Shown: in pieces, positions 6,746 to 14,437 of the stretch
How the letters are laid out: the number at the start of each line of letters is the position of its first letter
Position numbering within the stretch: position 1 is the first letter of the stretch
Assembly (NCBI RefSeq): GCF_937997535.1
Contig: NZ_CALKTT010000038.1
Span: 1-28,251, forward strand
Direction: 5' to 3'
Origin: an uncultured Campylobacter sp.
Lineage (GTDB): Bacteria > Campylobacterota > Campylobacteria > Campylobacterales > Campylobacteraceae
DNA length: 28,251 bases
Position numbers and translations under genes: made by a program
Notes under the pieces: model-generated
The model's database searches: none
The model's input: only the letters and a program-made list of their open reading frames with translations
Told to the model about the DNA's origin: nothing

Positions 6746-7375
6746 TTATCTTGATCTTTTCTCTGCCGGTCTCGCTAAGCCGAATTTTGATAAAATTCGT
6801 AAAATTTTATCATACAAAAACCACATAAGAATCGACATAAAAAATAGTAAAAAAGCTAAGAAACCGCCCGTATCGTAAAACGCATCAAAAAATAGCTCGA
6901 AGCAAATCAGCGTGAGAAACAGGATAAAATTTACACTCCTAACCCTAAAAATTAAGAATAAAATCGGCGATGCAATATAAAAATAGTAAAAATATCCTCT
7001 GCTGAATTGATAAAAAGCCAATAAATACCAACCAGCGGCGATAATCATAAATTGTGGCGTTAAATTTTGATTTTTTGCAAATAAAAGCTTGCTTTTGTCT
7101 ATGCAAAAATAGACTAAAAATAGCGGCACGGAAACTCTAAATACAAAGTAGATAAAATCGTAAAAAATATTAAAAATAGGCGTATGAAATGAAAATTTCG
7201 GCAAGAAATCAAATGCCAAATACAAAATCAGATATGCCGTTCCTAAGCCGAAACAAAGCTTTTTACGCTTAAACGAAATTTTTATAATTTTCAAAAGTCT
7301 GCTAAATTTTACAGCGATGAGGCACTGTTGCCCGCTTTGAATTTCAGTCAAAAACCAATATAAAATAGTGCTCAA
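6746..7375 (-). CDS. AT-rich membrane protein, TTG start
   Basis: 209 residues from TTG at 7375-7373. This start is preferred because AAAGGGG lies six bases before it and the codon begins three bases past the stop of the upstream gene (7378-7380). An ATG further upstream would extend the protein 13 residues but would overlap the neighbour and lacks a ribosome site. Five or six hydrophobic segments rich in Phe and Tyr follow a basic N-terminal region (KIIKISFKRKK). No family motif is recognised. Base composition is clearly more AT-rich than the genes on either side, partly because Phe, Tyr, Ile and Lys codons are AT-rich, possibly because it was acquired separately. It sits between the DUF6138-like and Imm26-like genes and is surely co-transcribed with them. 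Confidence 0.7.
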   Translation of the reverse strand: MSTILYWFLTEIQSGQQCLIAVKFSRLLKIIKISFKRKKLCFGLGTAYLILYLAFDFLPKFSFHTPIFNIFYDFIYFVFRVSVPLFLVYFCIDKSKLLFAKNQNLTPQFMIIAAGWYLLAFYQFSRGYFYYFYIASPILFLIFRVRSVNFILFLTLICFELFFDAFYDTGGFLAFLLFFMSILMWFLYDKILRILSKFGLARPAEKRSR

Positions 7376-7377
7376 AT

Positions 7378-9009
7378 TTACCCCTTTAAATTTTTCTGCC
7401 AATCCTTCCCCCACACAGCATACGCTGCGCTCTCTTTCTCGTGCTCCTGTAGCCCCGAGATCGCGCGCAGAAACAAAGCCTTGTTCGCAGGCCCCTTCAT
7501 TAGCGCTTTCAAGCTTTTGTAAATTTTATCCTCCTGATATGACAGCAGCCCTGCGACGATCACCTCTAAACTGTGCTCGCTAATGCCGTAGCGATCGATA
7601 AATGCCTCGATAAATTTTATATGCGCGCTCTGATGTTCGGCATCTACCGTCTCAAAGTAGCGCCGCGCGAGCTCAAAATATTTTTCGCTCTTTAGCGCAA
7701 GGCCAAAAACTGCGTAGCTGCCGCTCATCAGGCACTTTTCGCCATCCGTGTCGGCATAGAACTCAAACTTGTGCTTTAGCACCTCGTTCGCGTAAAGCTC
7801 AAGCTCCCCGTCGAGCCCATGCGCGAGCGCGGCGGCGAAAAAACGGTGCGTGGACGTGGGCGCGAGGCCTTTGATCGGCAGATAAGTTTTCTGCGCCTTG
7901 GAGCTAAGCTTTACGGCGTAGCTTGCAGAAAAGCCCGCTTGCAGAAGCCTTACGATGAAATTTAGCGCCTTTTTATACGCGCTCGCCGTTTCATTTTTGA
8001 TTTTCACGCGAACCTGCGCGAAAACGTCGTTCGCTAGACACTCTACGTCCGCGTCTTTAAATTTTACTAGCTCGCCCTCAAGCTCGCCCGTGCCCTGATC
8101 CAGATAGCTTTGCGCCTGAGCTGAGCCGAAAATTTTAGCCGCGCACTCCAAATCCTTGCGCGCAAGATTCACATCCCAACTGTAGCGCTTAAATTTGATA
8201 TTCCAAAACGCCGCCCGCACGAAAAACGCAAGCTCCCCCGCGTCCACGCTTTGCTGCGTAAAATCCTTTTTAAGCTCGTAATCTTTACTCCAGCCGTCAT
8301 CGCTGATATCGTAAAATTTCGGCAGGAATTTCTCCTCTTTCCAGCGCCTTAGATTATTCTCTAGCGCGATGATAAAATCCCCCAAAAGCCGCCTGTTTTT
8401 GACGTCCTGCACCGCGGCGATAACCCGCTCAAGCAGCGCCGCAAGCGCCGCTTCGTCGTAATCCATAAGCGAAAGATCGAAAATGCGGTCCATAAACACG
8501 AAAATCTCGCGGCCGTCTTTGATCTTTTTATCGCGGCGGATGATGAGCTCGTCTATATAATCATCCATTTTGCGCTTTAGCCCTACTTTTCGCGCAGCGT
8601 TTTCAAAGTAAAATTTATGCTCGCAGCTGCGCTGTGCCAGACTACCGCTCGCACCTTCAAATTTGACTGCCAGATTCAGCTTATACGCAAAAAACGGCAG
8701 ATTCGCTTCAGCCAAAAACTCCTCCTCCACGCTCTTTGCGATAAGCGGGACGATGGCCTCAAACTCCTCGCGCTCTAGCTCGTCTATCTCGGGCGCGTCG
8801 GCTCTAAAGCTGTCCGCGCCAAAGTCGTGAAGGTAGAGCCTGATGCGCGATCCGCGGCACTCCACGCCCAAAAAATCAAAATACCCCTCTTGCACGCGAC
8901 ACCCCGAATACGGCGCCTCGCCCTTGTACTGCGAGCCAAGTTTGCCCGCGATCAGGCGCTTTAGCGAGTCCGAAATTTTGCCCGCTAGCGAAATTTGAGC
9001 TTCGTTCAT
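7378..9009 (-). CDS. DUF6138-like protein
   Basis: 543 residues, cytoplasmic, with no signal peptide or membrane helix. ATG behind AAAGGA. The first third has alternating strands and an acidic EIDELEREEFEAIVPLIAKSVEEEFL helix. The middle contains LLGDFIIALENNLRRWKEEKFLPKFYDISDDGW. The last third looks like helical repeats with TSTHRFFAAALAHGLDGELELYANEVL and YFELARRYFETVDAEHQSAHIKFIEAFIDRYG, ending KDWQKNLKG. The size and several of these segments resemble the poorly studied DUF6138 family, but this is a tentative recognition. No catalytic motif is apparent. It is the first gene of the three-gene minus-strand unit, and its stop is three bases from the next start. Function unknown. Confidence 0.75.
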   Translation of the reverse strand: MNEAQISLAGKISDSLKRLIAGKLGSQYKGEAPYSGCRVQEGYFDFLGVECRGSRIRLYLHDFGADSFRADAPEIDELEREEFEAIVPLIAKSVEEEFLAEANLPFFAYKLNLAVKFEGASGSLAQRSCEHKFYFENAARKVGLKRKMDDYIDELIIRRDKKIKDGREIFVFMDRIFDLSLMDYDEAALAALLERVIAAVQDVKNRRLLGDFIIALENNLRRWKEEKFLPKFYDISDDGWSKDYELKKDFTQQSVDAGELAFFVRAAFWNIKFKRYSWDVNLARKDLECAAKIFGSAQAQSYLDQGTGELEGELVKFKDADVECLANDVFAQVRVKIKNETASAYKKALNFIVRLLQAGFSASYAVKLSSKAQKTYLPIKGLAPTSTHRFFAAALAHGLDGELELYANEVLKHKFEFYADTDGEKCLMSGSYAVFGLALKSEKYFELARRYFETVDAEHQSAHIKFIEAFIDRYGISEHSLEVIVAGLLSYQEDKIYKSLKALMKGPANKALFLRAISGLQEHEKESAAYAVWGKDWQKNLKG

Positions 9010-9032
9010 TGACGATCCTTTTAAATTTGAGT

Positions 9033-9066
9033 TAAATTTAGCGGCAAGGCGCCGCGACTAAATTTA
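9033..9066. terminator. Inverted repeat between TauE gene and DUF6138-like gene
   Basis: TAAATTTAG (9033-9041) and CTAAATTTA (9058-9066) are perfect complements and enclose an inner GCGGC/GCCGC hairpin (9041-9055). It lies 34 bases beyond the end of the TauE/SafE gene and before the DUF6138-like gene, both on the minus strand, so it most likely terminates the former. Confidence 0.55.
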
Positions 9067-9099
9067 GATCCGATTTTAGCTTCGATTCGGCAAGCACGC

Positions 9100-9840
9100 C
9101 TAGCTCAAAGCCAAAAATTTCCTAACCGTTATACAAAGTATCGTAACGATAAGTGCGATCATCCAGCGCTTTTGAGCCTTTTTGCCGATCTTGTGCGAGG
9201 TTTTGACGCCCGCATAAACACCCGCTAGCGAGCCGACGCCGAGCAACGCGCCGATTTCGTAGTGTACGAGCCCGTGCGCGGCAAGACTAATAAAGCCCGC
9301 GCTTGAGGAAAATATCACGAAAAATAGCCCCGTACTGACGGCCTTTTTGATGTCGTAGTTTAAAAAACTGATCAAAATAGGCATCACGAATACCGCGCCG
9401 CCGATACCCACGCTGATCGCCACGGCGCCGACGAACAGCCCCACGATAAAGAGCAAAATTTTAGATTCGTTAGCCTCGCCAGTGGGCTCGGTCGGGGTTT
9501 TGAAGAGTTTGATTAAATTTATAATCTGCACCAAAATGAGCGTGCCAAGTAGAAATTTTGAGGAGAAATAGCTTACGATAAAGCCGCTGCTAAGCGCGCC
9601 GCAAAAGCCCCCGAGCCCCAGCACCAGCGCCGGCGCGACGTCGAGCATTTTGCTTTTAAAATTTACGAACGAGCCGAAGATTGAGCTAAATATCATCTGC
9701 ATGATGCTGATGCCGATGGCGTACTTGACGTCGTAGCCGAAGAGCATCATCACGGGCACCACGACCGTGCCGCCACCGATGCCGAAAAATCCGCTGATAA
9801 AGCCTACGCAGGCGCCGATTAAAATGTATTCAAAAAACAT
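9100..9840 (-). CDS. TauE/SafE-family (TSUP) membrane permease
   Basis: 246 residues, normal for the family. Two half-repeats each begin with a glycine-rich signature: GFISGFFGIGGGTVVVPVMM at about 13-32 and a second VGIGGAVFVMPILISF at about 144-159. Each is followed by a helix pair and A-G-I-S/V-STGLFF-type segments. About eight membrane helices are present. Members export or import sulfite, sulfoacetate, taurine-derived or other small organic anions across the inner membrane; the substrate cannot be read here because no sulfur-metabolism gene is adjacent. ATG behind AAGGAATAGGG. Probably transcribed alone or with the preceding 227-residue gene (120-base gap). Confidence 0.92.
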   Translation of the reverse strand: MFFEYILIGACVGFISGFFGIGGGTVVVPVMMLFGYDVKYAIGISIMQMIFSSIFGSFVNFKSKMLDVAPALVLGLGGFCGALSSGFIVSYFSSKFLLGTLILVQIINLIKLFKTPTEPTGEANESKILLFIVGLFVGAVAISVGIGGAVFVMPILISFLNYDIKKAVSTGLFFVIFSSSAGFISLAAHGLVHYEIGALLGVGSLAGVYAGVKTSHKIGKKAQKRWMIALIVTILCITVRKFLALS

Positions 9841-9960
9841 CCCTATTCCTTATTTCAGCCCCTTTGGTTTAGCCGAACTCCACTTTTTTCGCGGCTCGTC
9901 ATTAAATTTCGCCGCTTGCAAGCGTCTAAATTTAGGCGCGAAATTTAGCAAATTTAAAGC

Positions 9961-10644
9961 TTAGAGCCGCTTTGCTTCGCGCATCCATTCGCGGTAGCGC
10001 TCGCGCGAAATTTTTATATTTTCATATCGCAAGGTATCCGCGCGAAAGCATTTTAGGCTCAGTTCATTATCCTCAAAGCCCGCAAAATCAGCCTGCTCGT
10101 AGATGTCGTAACCGCCCTGCATGCAGTCTAAAACGTCTACATATCTCTGCTCTTCACTCATCGGCTCGGCAAAGCTCACCAAATGCACGCCGTTTGGAGC
10201 CGCCCAGTAGCAGCCGTCCACGGCCAGCGCGTCCCAACCCCGCAGATAGTGCACGCCGTCCCAAATGAAGCTCTCCTTGCCGTCTAGCCAGGCGCCCGGC
10301 ACGAAGCGCATGATCTGCTCCGAGGCTAGATCAAGCACGCTGTAGCCGTATAGATCCTGGCGAAAAACGAGGTAAAATTTGCCGTCTGCGTGGCGGATCA
10401 GGCTAAAAAATTCCGCCCGATCGTCTATACAGCGCCAGCTTTTTATCTGCGTTTTGCGAGCATCAAACAGCGTGTATTCGCCGCCGCTAAAGCTTGTCGC
10501 GCCGAGCCTATATGCGTCCTTTGCGATCTCATATCCGCCGCTTAAATTTATCGTTTGACGCCGGGTAAAATTTTGCCCCTCGAAAAGAGCTTCCGCCTGC
10601 TTGATGCGCGCTTGGTACTGCGCGGAATTTACGGCGTTTGCCAT
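9961..10644 (-). CDS. Unrecognised 227-residue soluble protein
   Basis: 227 residues with an ATG preceded by AAGGAG. No signal peptide or membrane helix. A short helical N-terminus (YQARIKQAEALFEG) is followed by repeated strand-turn patterns: YEIAKDAYRLGATSFSGGEYTLFDARKTQIKSW, then FSLIRHADGKFYLVFRQDLYGYSVLDLAS, then FIWDGVHYLRGWDALAVDGCYWAAPNGVHLV. These look like beta-propeller blades or a similar all-beta fold. The sequence is rich in Tyr, Trp and Asp. I do not recognise a family and see no catalytic motif. A role in binding or in toxin immunity would fit the fold but is speculation. Codon use resembles the neighbours. Confidence 0.7.
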   Translation of the reverse strand: MANAVNSAQYQARIKQAEALFEGQNFTRRQTINLSGGYEIAKDAYRLGATSFSGGEYTLFDARKTQIKSWRCIDDRAEFFSLIRHADGKFYLVFRQDLYGYSVLDLASEQIMRFVPGAWLDGKESFIWDGVHYLRGWDALAVDGCYWAAPNGVHLVSFAEPMSEEQRYVDVLDCMQGGYDIYEQADFAGFEDNELSLKCFRADTLRYENIKISRERYREWMREAKRL

Positions 10645-10946
10645 TATGCGCTCCTTAAAATTTTATGCGGGCGGGTTAAATTTTACACTGCCGCCAACGG
10701 CTCGCGCTTCTTAAATTTCATCCGAACCGAATAAATTTAGCCTCGCAGGCGGCAAAATTTGACCGTTAGATGGCAAAACCCAAACATTTGGCGGCAAATG
10801 ATAACCGCCAAGCGTAGTCTATGAGCGTTATGTATCAACGCCGAAATTTTGCCCTCGACTTGCGAATTTCATAAAATTTACCCGCAGTTTCGGCGCCCTA
10901 CCGATGTTTTGCGATACAGCGCCGCTTTAAATGCTCGCTCGAGAGA

Positions 10947-11121
10947 GTTTGAAATTTTACTGGCGTTTGAAATTCCATAGCATTTAAATTTCACGATATT
11001 TAAAATTCCGCGGCATTTTAAAATTTTACGACGTTTTAAATTCCATCGAAATTCGAAATTTCGCAAGTATTTGAAATTTCACAATCTTTAAAATTCCGTT
11101 AGCATCTTAAATTTTATCCGA
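10947..11121. repeat. Degenerate ~17-base tandem repeat, about ten units
   Basis: Consecutive units read approximately GTTTGAAATTTTACTGGC, GTTTGAAATTCCATAGC, ATTTAAATTTCACGAT, ATTTAAAATTCCGCGGC, ATTTTAAAATTTTACGAC, GTTTTAAATTCCATCG and so on to about 11121. The consensus is (G/A)TTTNAAATTYY(A/C)YNRC at 16-20 base spacing. Units are too diverged to be a recent expansion. Confidence 0.6.
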
Positions 11122-11180
11122 CGCGAGCAGACAAACCGCCCGGACGGGCAGACCGCTCAAATTTGCTCGCCCGCGCTGTG

Positions 11181-11270
11181 CCACTAGCTATCACTCAAAA
11201 TTTACTCCCCAGAATTTTGCTCCTATCAAGAGCGCAATAATCTCGCCACCAGCTATTACTCAATTTTACT
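11181..11270. repeat. 25-base direct repeat, two copies
   Basis: Copies at 11181-11206 (CCACTAGCTATCACTCAAAA then TTTACT) and 11246-11270 (CCACCAGCTATTACTCAATT then TTACT) are about 65 bases apart and differ at only a few positions. Confidence 0.5.
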
Positions 11271-11332
11271 CTTGCCCGCAGCGCGGCTAGCGTATAAATT
11301 TAAAATTCTACTCGCCCAGGACGCTGCGAATA

Positions 11333-12757
11333 TTACTCGGATTTATCCCCCTCCTTAGCGCCCGAAATTTTATCCAGCACCTTTTTGCCGACCTCGCTTT
11401 GATTTAGCGCTTCAAGCATCGCGGCTAGCTGCGTGCCGCCCTTGGCGCTTAAAATTTCGCCGAATTTACTCATCCCCTCGCCCACGCTACCTTCGTTTGC
11501 GATGATCTTAAGATCCGCCGCGCTTAGCGCCTTGGCCTGCTCTAGGCCGATGTCGCGGTTCGCTTCGATCTGTTTGATCGAAATGAGATAGGTCTGATAG
11601 CCCTGATTTTCGCCGATCTCGCGCGCGAGCTCGATCTGTGCGTTTACCGGCGCAAGCTCCTTCAGTCTAAGCGCCTCGGCCTCGGCAGAACCTATCTTTA
11701 GCGTACCTTGTGCTTCTTTATCCTTCATCTCCAAAAGCGCCGCGGCGGCGAGAAACTGCTTCTCTTTATCGCCCTGCGCTACTAAAATTTGATTTTCCTT
11801 GATCGCTTCGGCGTCGCGAATCTTGGCGTTTTTACGCGCTTCGGCGTCGATCTCGATCTTGCGCTGCTCCTGCTCGGCTTTTACGATCTCTACTTGTTTT
11901 TTGATCTCGGCCTGCTTGACGTCGTTTACCCGCACGACCTCCATCGCCTTTTCCTGCGTGATCTTTTGCTGATCCTTGATGAGCTGCTCGGCCTGCTCCT
12001 TTGAGATCGCGACCTCCCGCTCGTTTTCGACGGTTTTAAGGCCTACCATCTTATTGGCTTCCTGCTGGCGCACTTCGGTTGCCTGCGCGGCTTCGATCTC
12101 GGCGATCTGGGCGAGCTTGGTGTTGTTTGCGACCTCGACGCGGCTTTCCTTTTCGATCTGGGATTTTTTCTTCTCCATGATGTTTAAGATGACCTTGCTG
12201 CCGCTGCTATCTCGGATATCCATCAGCTCGATATTTTTGACGGGCTCGATACCCCAGTTTTGCAGCTGCGTCTTTACCGCCTTAGTAAAATCATCTCCGA
12301 GCTCGGAGCGGATCTGCAAGATATCCTCAAGCACGCGGCTCGAAAGGATCGAACGGATCGAGCCTTGAATGATATTCCTAAGCTGATTGTTAAGATCCTC
12401 AAAATTATTGACGCGTTGCGCGGCTAAATTTGAATCCATAATCCTAAAAAACGCCGTGATATCGACGACGAAAGGAAGCCTGCCCAGATCATACGCCTCG
12501 TAATCCTCGATCTTGATACTAAAGACTGAGACCGGCAAAATGATCTTCGTAACGCCCAGCACCGGCACCCAGCTTGGGAATTCATAATAGCTGTTGCCGT
12601 TACCGGTATCTTTGCCGTAGCTCGTCGTCTTGCGCGCGCTTTGGACGATATGCACTTCGTTCGTCTCCACAATACGCCTGAAAAACAGAGGCACGATGAT
12701 AAAAAGCGCGATTAAAACCCCGACGGCGGCGCCTATCAAATATAAAATTTCACCCAT
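11333..12757 (-). CDS. Flotillin-like SPFH-domain membrane protein
   Basis: 474 residues. One N-terminal membrane helix (about 4-27, LYLIGAAVGVLIALFIIVPLFF) is followed by the SPFH/band 7 domain (30-200), with NEVHIVQSARKTTSYGK, FPFVVDITAFFRI-like strands, LNNQLRNIIQGSIRSILSSRVLEDI and WGIEPVKNIELMDIRD. Then come a long coiled coil rich in Glu, Ala, Lys and Gln (about 200-360) and a C-terminal flotillin tail with Ser/Gly/Ala-rich SAADLKIIANEGS. Flotillins assemble as membrane scaffolds at the inner membrane and affect fluidity and protein clustering. The frequently linked NfeD-type partner is not adjacent. ATG with AAAGGAGAG; a minus-strand TATAAT lies upstream. The coiled coil carries several Glu-Ala/Val-rich near-repeats, as expected. 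Confidence 0.93.
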   Translation of the reverse strand: MGEILYLIGAAVGVLIALFIIVPLFFRRIVETNEVHIVQSARKTTSYGKDTGNGNSYYEFPSWVPVLGVTKIILPVSVFSIKIEDYEAYDLGRLPFVVDITAFFRIMDSNLAAQRVNNFEDLNNQLRNIIQGSIRSILSSRVLEDILQIRSELGDDFTKAVKTQLQNWGIEPVKNIELMDIRDSSGSKVILNIMEKKKSQIEKESRVEVANNTKLAQIAEIEAAQATEVRQQEANKMVGLKTVENEREVAISKEQAEQLIKDQQKITQEKAMEVVRVNDVKQAEIKKQVEIVKAEQEQRKIEIDAEARKNAKIRDAEAIKENQILVAQGDKEKQFLAAAALLEMKDKEAQGTLKIGSAEAEALRLKELAPVNAQIELAREIGENQGYQTYLISIKQIEANRDIGLEQAKALSAADLKIIANEGSVGEGMSKFGEILSAKGGTQLAAMLEALNQSEVGKKVLDKISGAKEGDKSE

Positions 12758-12791
12758 TTTCTCTCCTTTAAAAATGCTAAATTTAAAATGG

Positions 12792-12797
12792 ATTATA
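12792..12797 (-). promoter_or_regulatory. -10 box of flotillin gene
   Basis: On the minus strand this reads TATAAT, 35 bases before the flotillin ATG and within a very AT-rich stretch. No clear -35 box. Confidence 0.5.
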
Positions 12798-12916
12798 TAA
12801 AAATTTACTTTGAAAAATAATAAATAATCGCGACGGCGGCAGTTAAAATTTACGCAATTTTAATGAGGTTTTTTGTAATATCGCGGCATATATTTCAATA
12901 CCTTTTAGGAGAAAAA

Positions 12917-13936
12917 ATGAAAAAATTTTTACTACTGCTTTTGACGGGTGCGCTTTTTGCGAGCGCGGCAGAGCTTAGAACTATCAAGGATATGGACGGA
13001 GCCGAGGTCAAAATCCCCGCAAAAGTTGAGCGCATCGCGGCACTCTGGCACTCGAACAATCAAATTTTACTAGCCCTAGGAGGAGCGGACAAGATCGTCG
13101 CCACCACCGATAACATCAGCAAAAACGCATGGTTTCTTAAAATTTATCCGCGCCTAGCGCAGATCCCAGTACTGCTAAAAAATAACGACGTAAATTTAGA
13201 GGAGCTGATGAGCCGCAACCCCGACGTAGTCATCGTCTCAACCGCACTAGCGGGCGAAAATTTAGCTAAGCAGGGCTTTACCGTTTTAAAGGCGAGCTTT
13301 AGCGATTACGAGCAGATGAGGCGCAGCATCAGGATGTGCGGCGATATGCTAGGCGGCGACGCCCCGCAAAGAGCGAAGGATCTGATCGCAAATCTCGATA
13401 AAAATATCGCTTTGGTTAGCGGCCGCACCGCAAATTTAAGTCCCGATAAGCGCCCGCGCGTCCTTCACATCGTAGGCGGAAGCGATCTTTTAAAGATCGA
13501 CGGCAAGGGCACGCTGATCGACTCGTGGATAGAGCTGGCCGGCGGAACGAATGCGATCACCGCCACAAAAGGTCCGATGAAAACCATCACTGCCGAGGAG
13601 ATCATCGCGAGCAACCCGCAGATCATAATCGTGGGCGGCGATCACAACGAAGATGCGGTAGAGAAAATCAAATCAAGTCCTATCTACAGCGGCACGGATG
13701 CGGTCAAAAACGGACGCGTTTACGGCAATCCGCGCGGGGTTTTCAACTGGGATCGATACGGCGCGGATACGGTACTTCAAATTTTATGGGCGGCGAAAAC
13801 CATCCAGCCGGAGATTTTTGCCGACATCGACGTAAAAGCCGAAACGAAGGCGTTTTATAAAAAATTTATGAATTACGAGCTAAGCGACGCGGAATTCGGA
13901 TATATCTTAAAAGGACTCAATCCGGAGGGTAAATAA
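12917..13936 (+). CDS. Iron-complex/cobalamin-type periplasmic binding protein
   Basis: 339 residues from the ATG at 12917, preferred over an upstream in-frame ATG at 12863 because TAGGAG lies just before it and the protein then begins with a clean signal peptide MKKFLLLLLTGALFASA (cleavage after about residue 17). The mature part has the two-lobe TroA/FepB/BtuF-type organisation: TIKDMDGAEVKIPAKVERIAAL at the start, LLALGGADKIVATT, NLEELMSRNPDVVIVST, and, in the second lobe, PRVLHIVGG, IDSWIELAGGTNAI, ITAEEIIASNPQIIIVGG and VKNGRVYGNPRGVFNWDRYG. It should deliver a ferric chelate, heme, vitamin B12 or similar to an ABC importer. No permease or ATPase gene is adjacent, so the ligand is unknown. 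It is divergent from the flotillin gene. Confidence 0.9.
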   Translation: MKKFLLLLLTGALFASAAELRTIKDMDGAEVKIPAKVERIAALWHSNNQILLALGGADKIVATTDNISKNAWFLKIYPRLAQIPVLLKNNDVNLEELMSRNPDVVIVSTALAGENLAKQGFTVLKASFSDYEQMRRSIRMCGDMLGGDAPQRAKDLIANLDKNIALVSGRTANLSPDKRPRVLHIVGGSDLLKIDGKGTLIDSWIELAGGTNAITATKGPMKTITAEEIIASNPQIIIVGGDHNEDAVEKIKSSPIYSGTDAVKNGRVYGNPRGVFNWDRYGADTVLQILWAAKTIQPEIFADIDVKAETKAFYKKFMNYELSDAEFGYILKGLNPEGK

Positions 13937-14437
13937 AACGCGGCACCAAACGAACGGCATCGGCGCTACACCTAGCAGGCAACATCTGTGCCGAATGCTC
14001 ATCGTTTAGTAGGTGGCGGATACATCGGCACAGAATGTTTCATTGTGCGGCGGCACATCGGCGCCGAGCAGACTGCCTGTCCTATCTCGACACCGAATAT
14101 ACAAATCGTCAGTCATACGGGCGAGCGTCGATCGTATCGTCAAAACAAGCGCCGCTATCTCGCATTTTGGCGCGTTGAAGTGCGGATGCCGTCCACATAA
14201 AGCGCAGATCCCATCGTTGCTCGGCGCGTCGATACCTAAATGACGGCGTCGCTATCGTATTGCCTTACCGAAGCGACATCCCTAACGGGCGGCGTGCCGA
14301 GCAAAGAGCGCGCCGAATAAGCGGCGCGAGGCGGAGTAAAATTTAAACCCACGGCGGGTGAAAAAGGACAAAGCAACGACAAGCAAACAAGGGCAAAACA
14401 AAGCTGCAAGATAAAATTTAAAGCAAAGGAAGCGGTC
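13937..14437. other. Intergenic region with decayed repeats
   Basis: No gene with a plausible start. Similar units built on ACATCGGCRCMGAATG occur at 13982-14002, 14022-14043 and 14055-14070, with a weaker fourth at 14085-14103, roughly 30-40 bases apart. The remaining 300 bases show nothing I can interpret, apart from the AAAGGAAG ribosome site of the next gene. Confidence 0.45.

Larger units (their letters stand above)
10645..11332. other. 688-base spacer with degenerate repeats
   Basis: No gene supported; a 62-residue minus-strand frame inside is made of the tandem repeat and has no ribosome site. The spacer holds dispersed GCGGCAAAATTTG-like words (10749-10800), the ~17-base tandem array (10947-11121), and a 25-base direct repeat (11181-11206 and 11246-11270). 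Confidence 0.55.

Noticed and set aside
10878..11066. 62-residue minus-strand frame in the spacer
   Set aside because: It is a translation of the ~17-base tandem repeat (repeated NLKRRKILK-like units) with no ribosome site.
10947..11121. CRISPR array
   Set aside because: The units are ~17 bases, contiguous and diverged, with no spacers and no cas genes.
12863..12916. Upstream in-frame ATG for the iron-type binding protein
   Set aside because: It lacks a ribosome site and would put 18 residues before a clean signal peptide that begins at 12917 with TAGGAG upstream.
13988..14243. Two overlapping frames of 70 and 76 residues after the binding-protein gene
   Set aside because: No ribosome site, no recognisable domain, and both run across the decayed repeat units.
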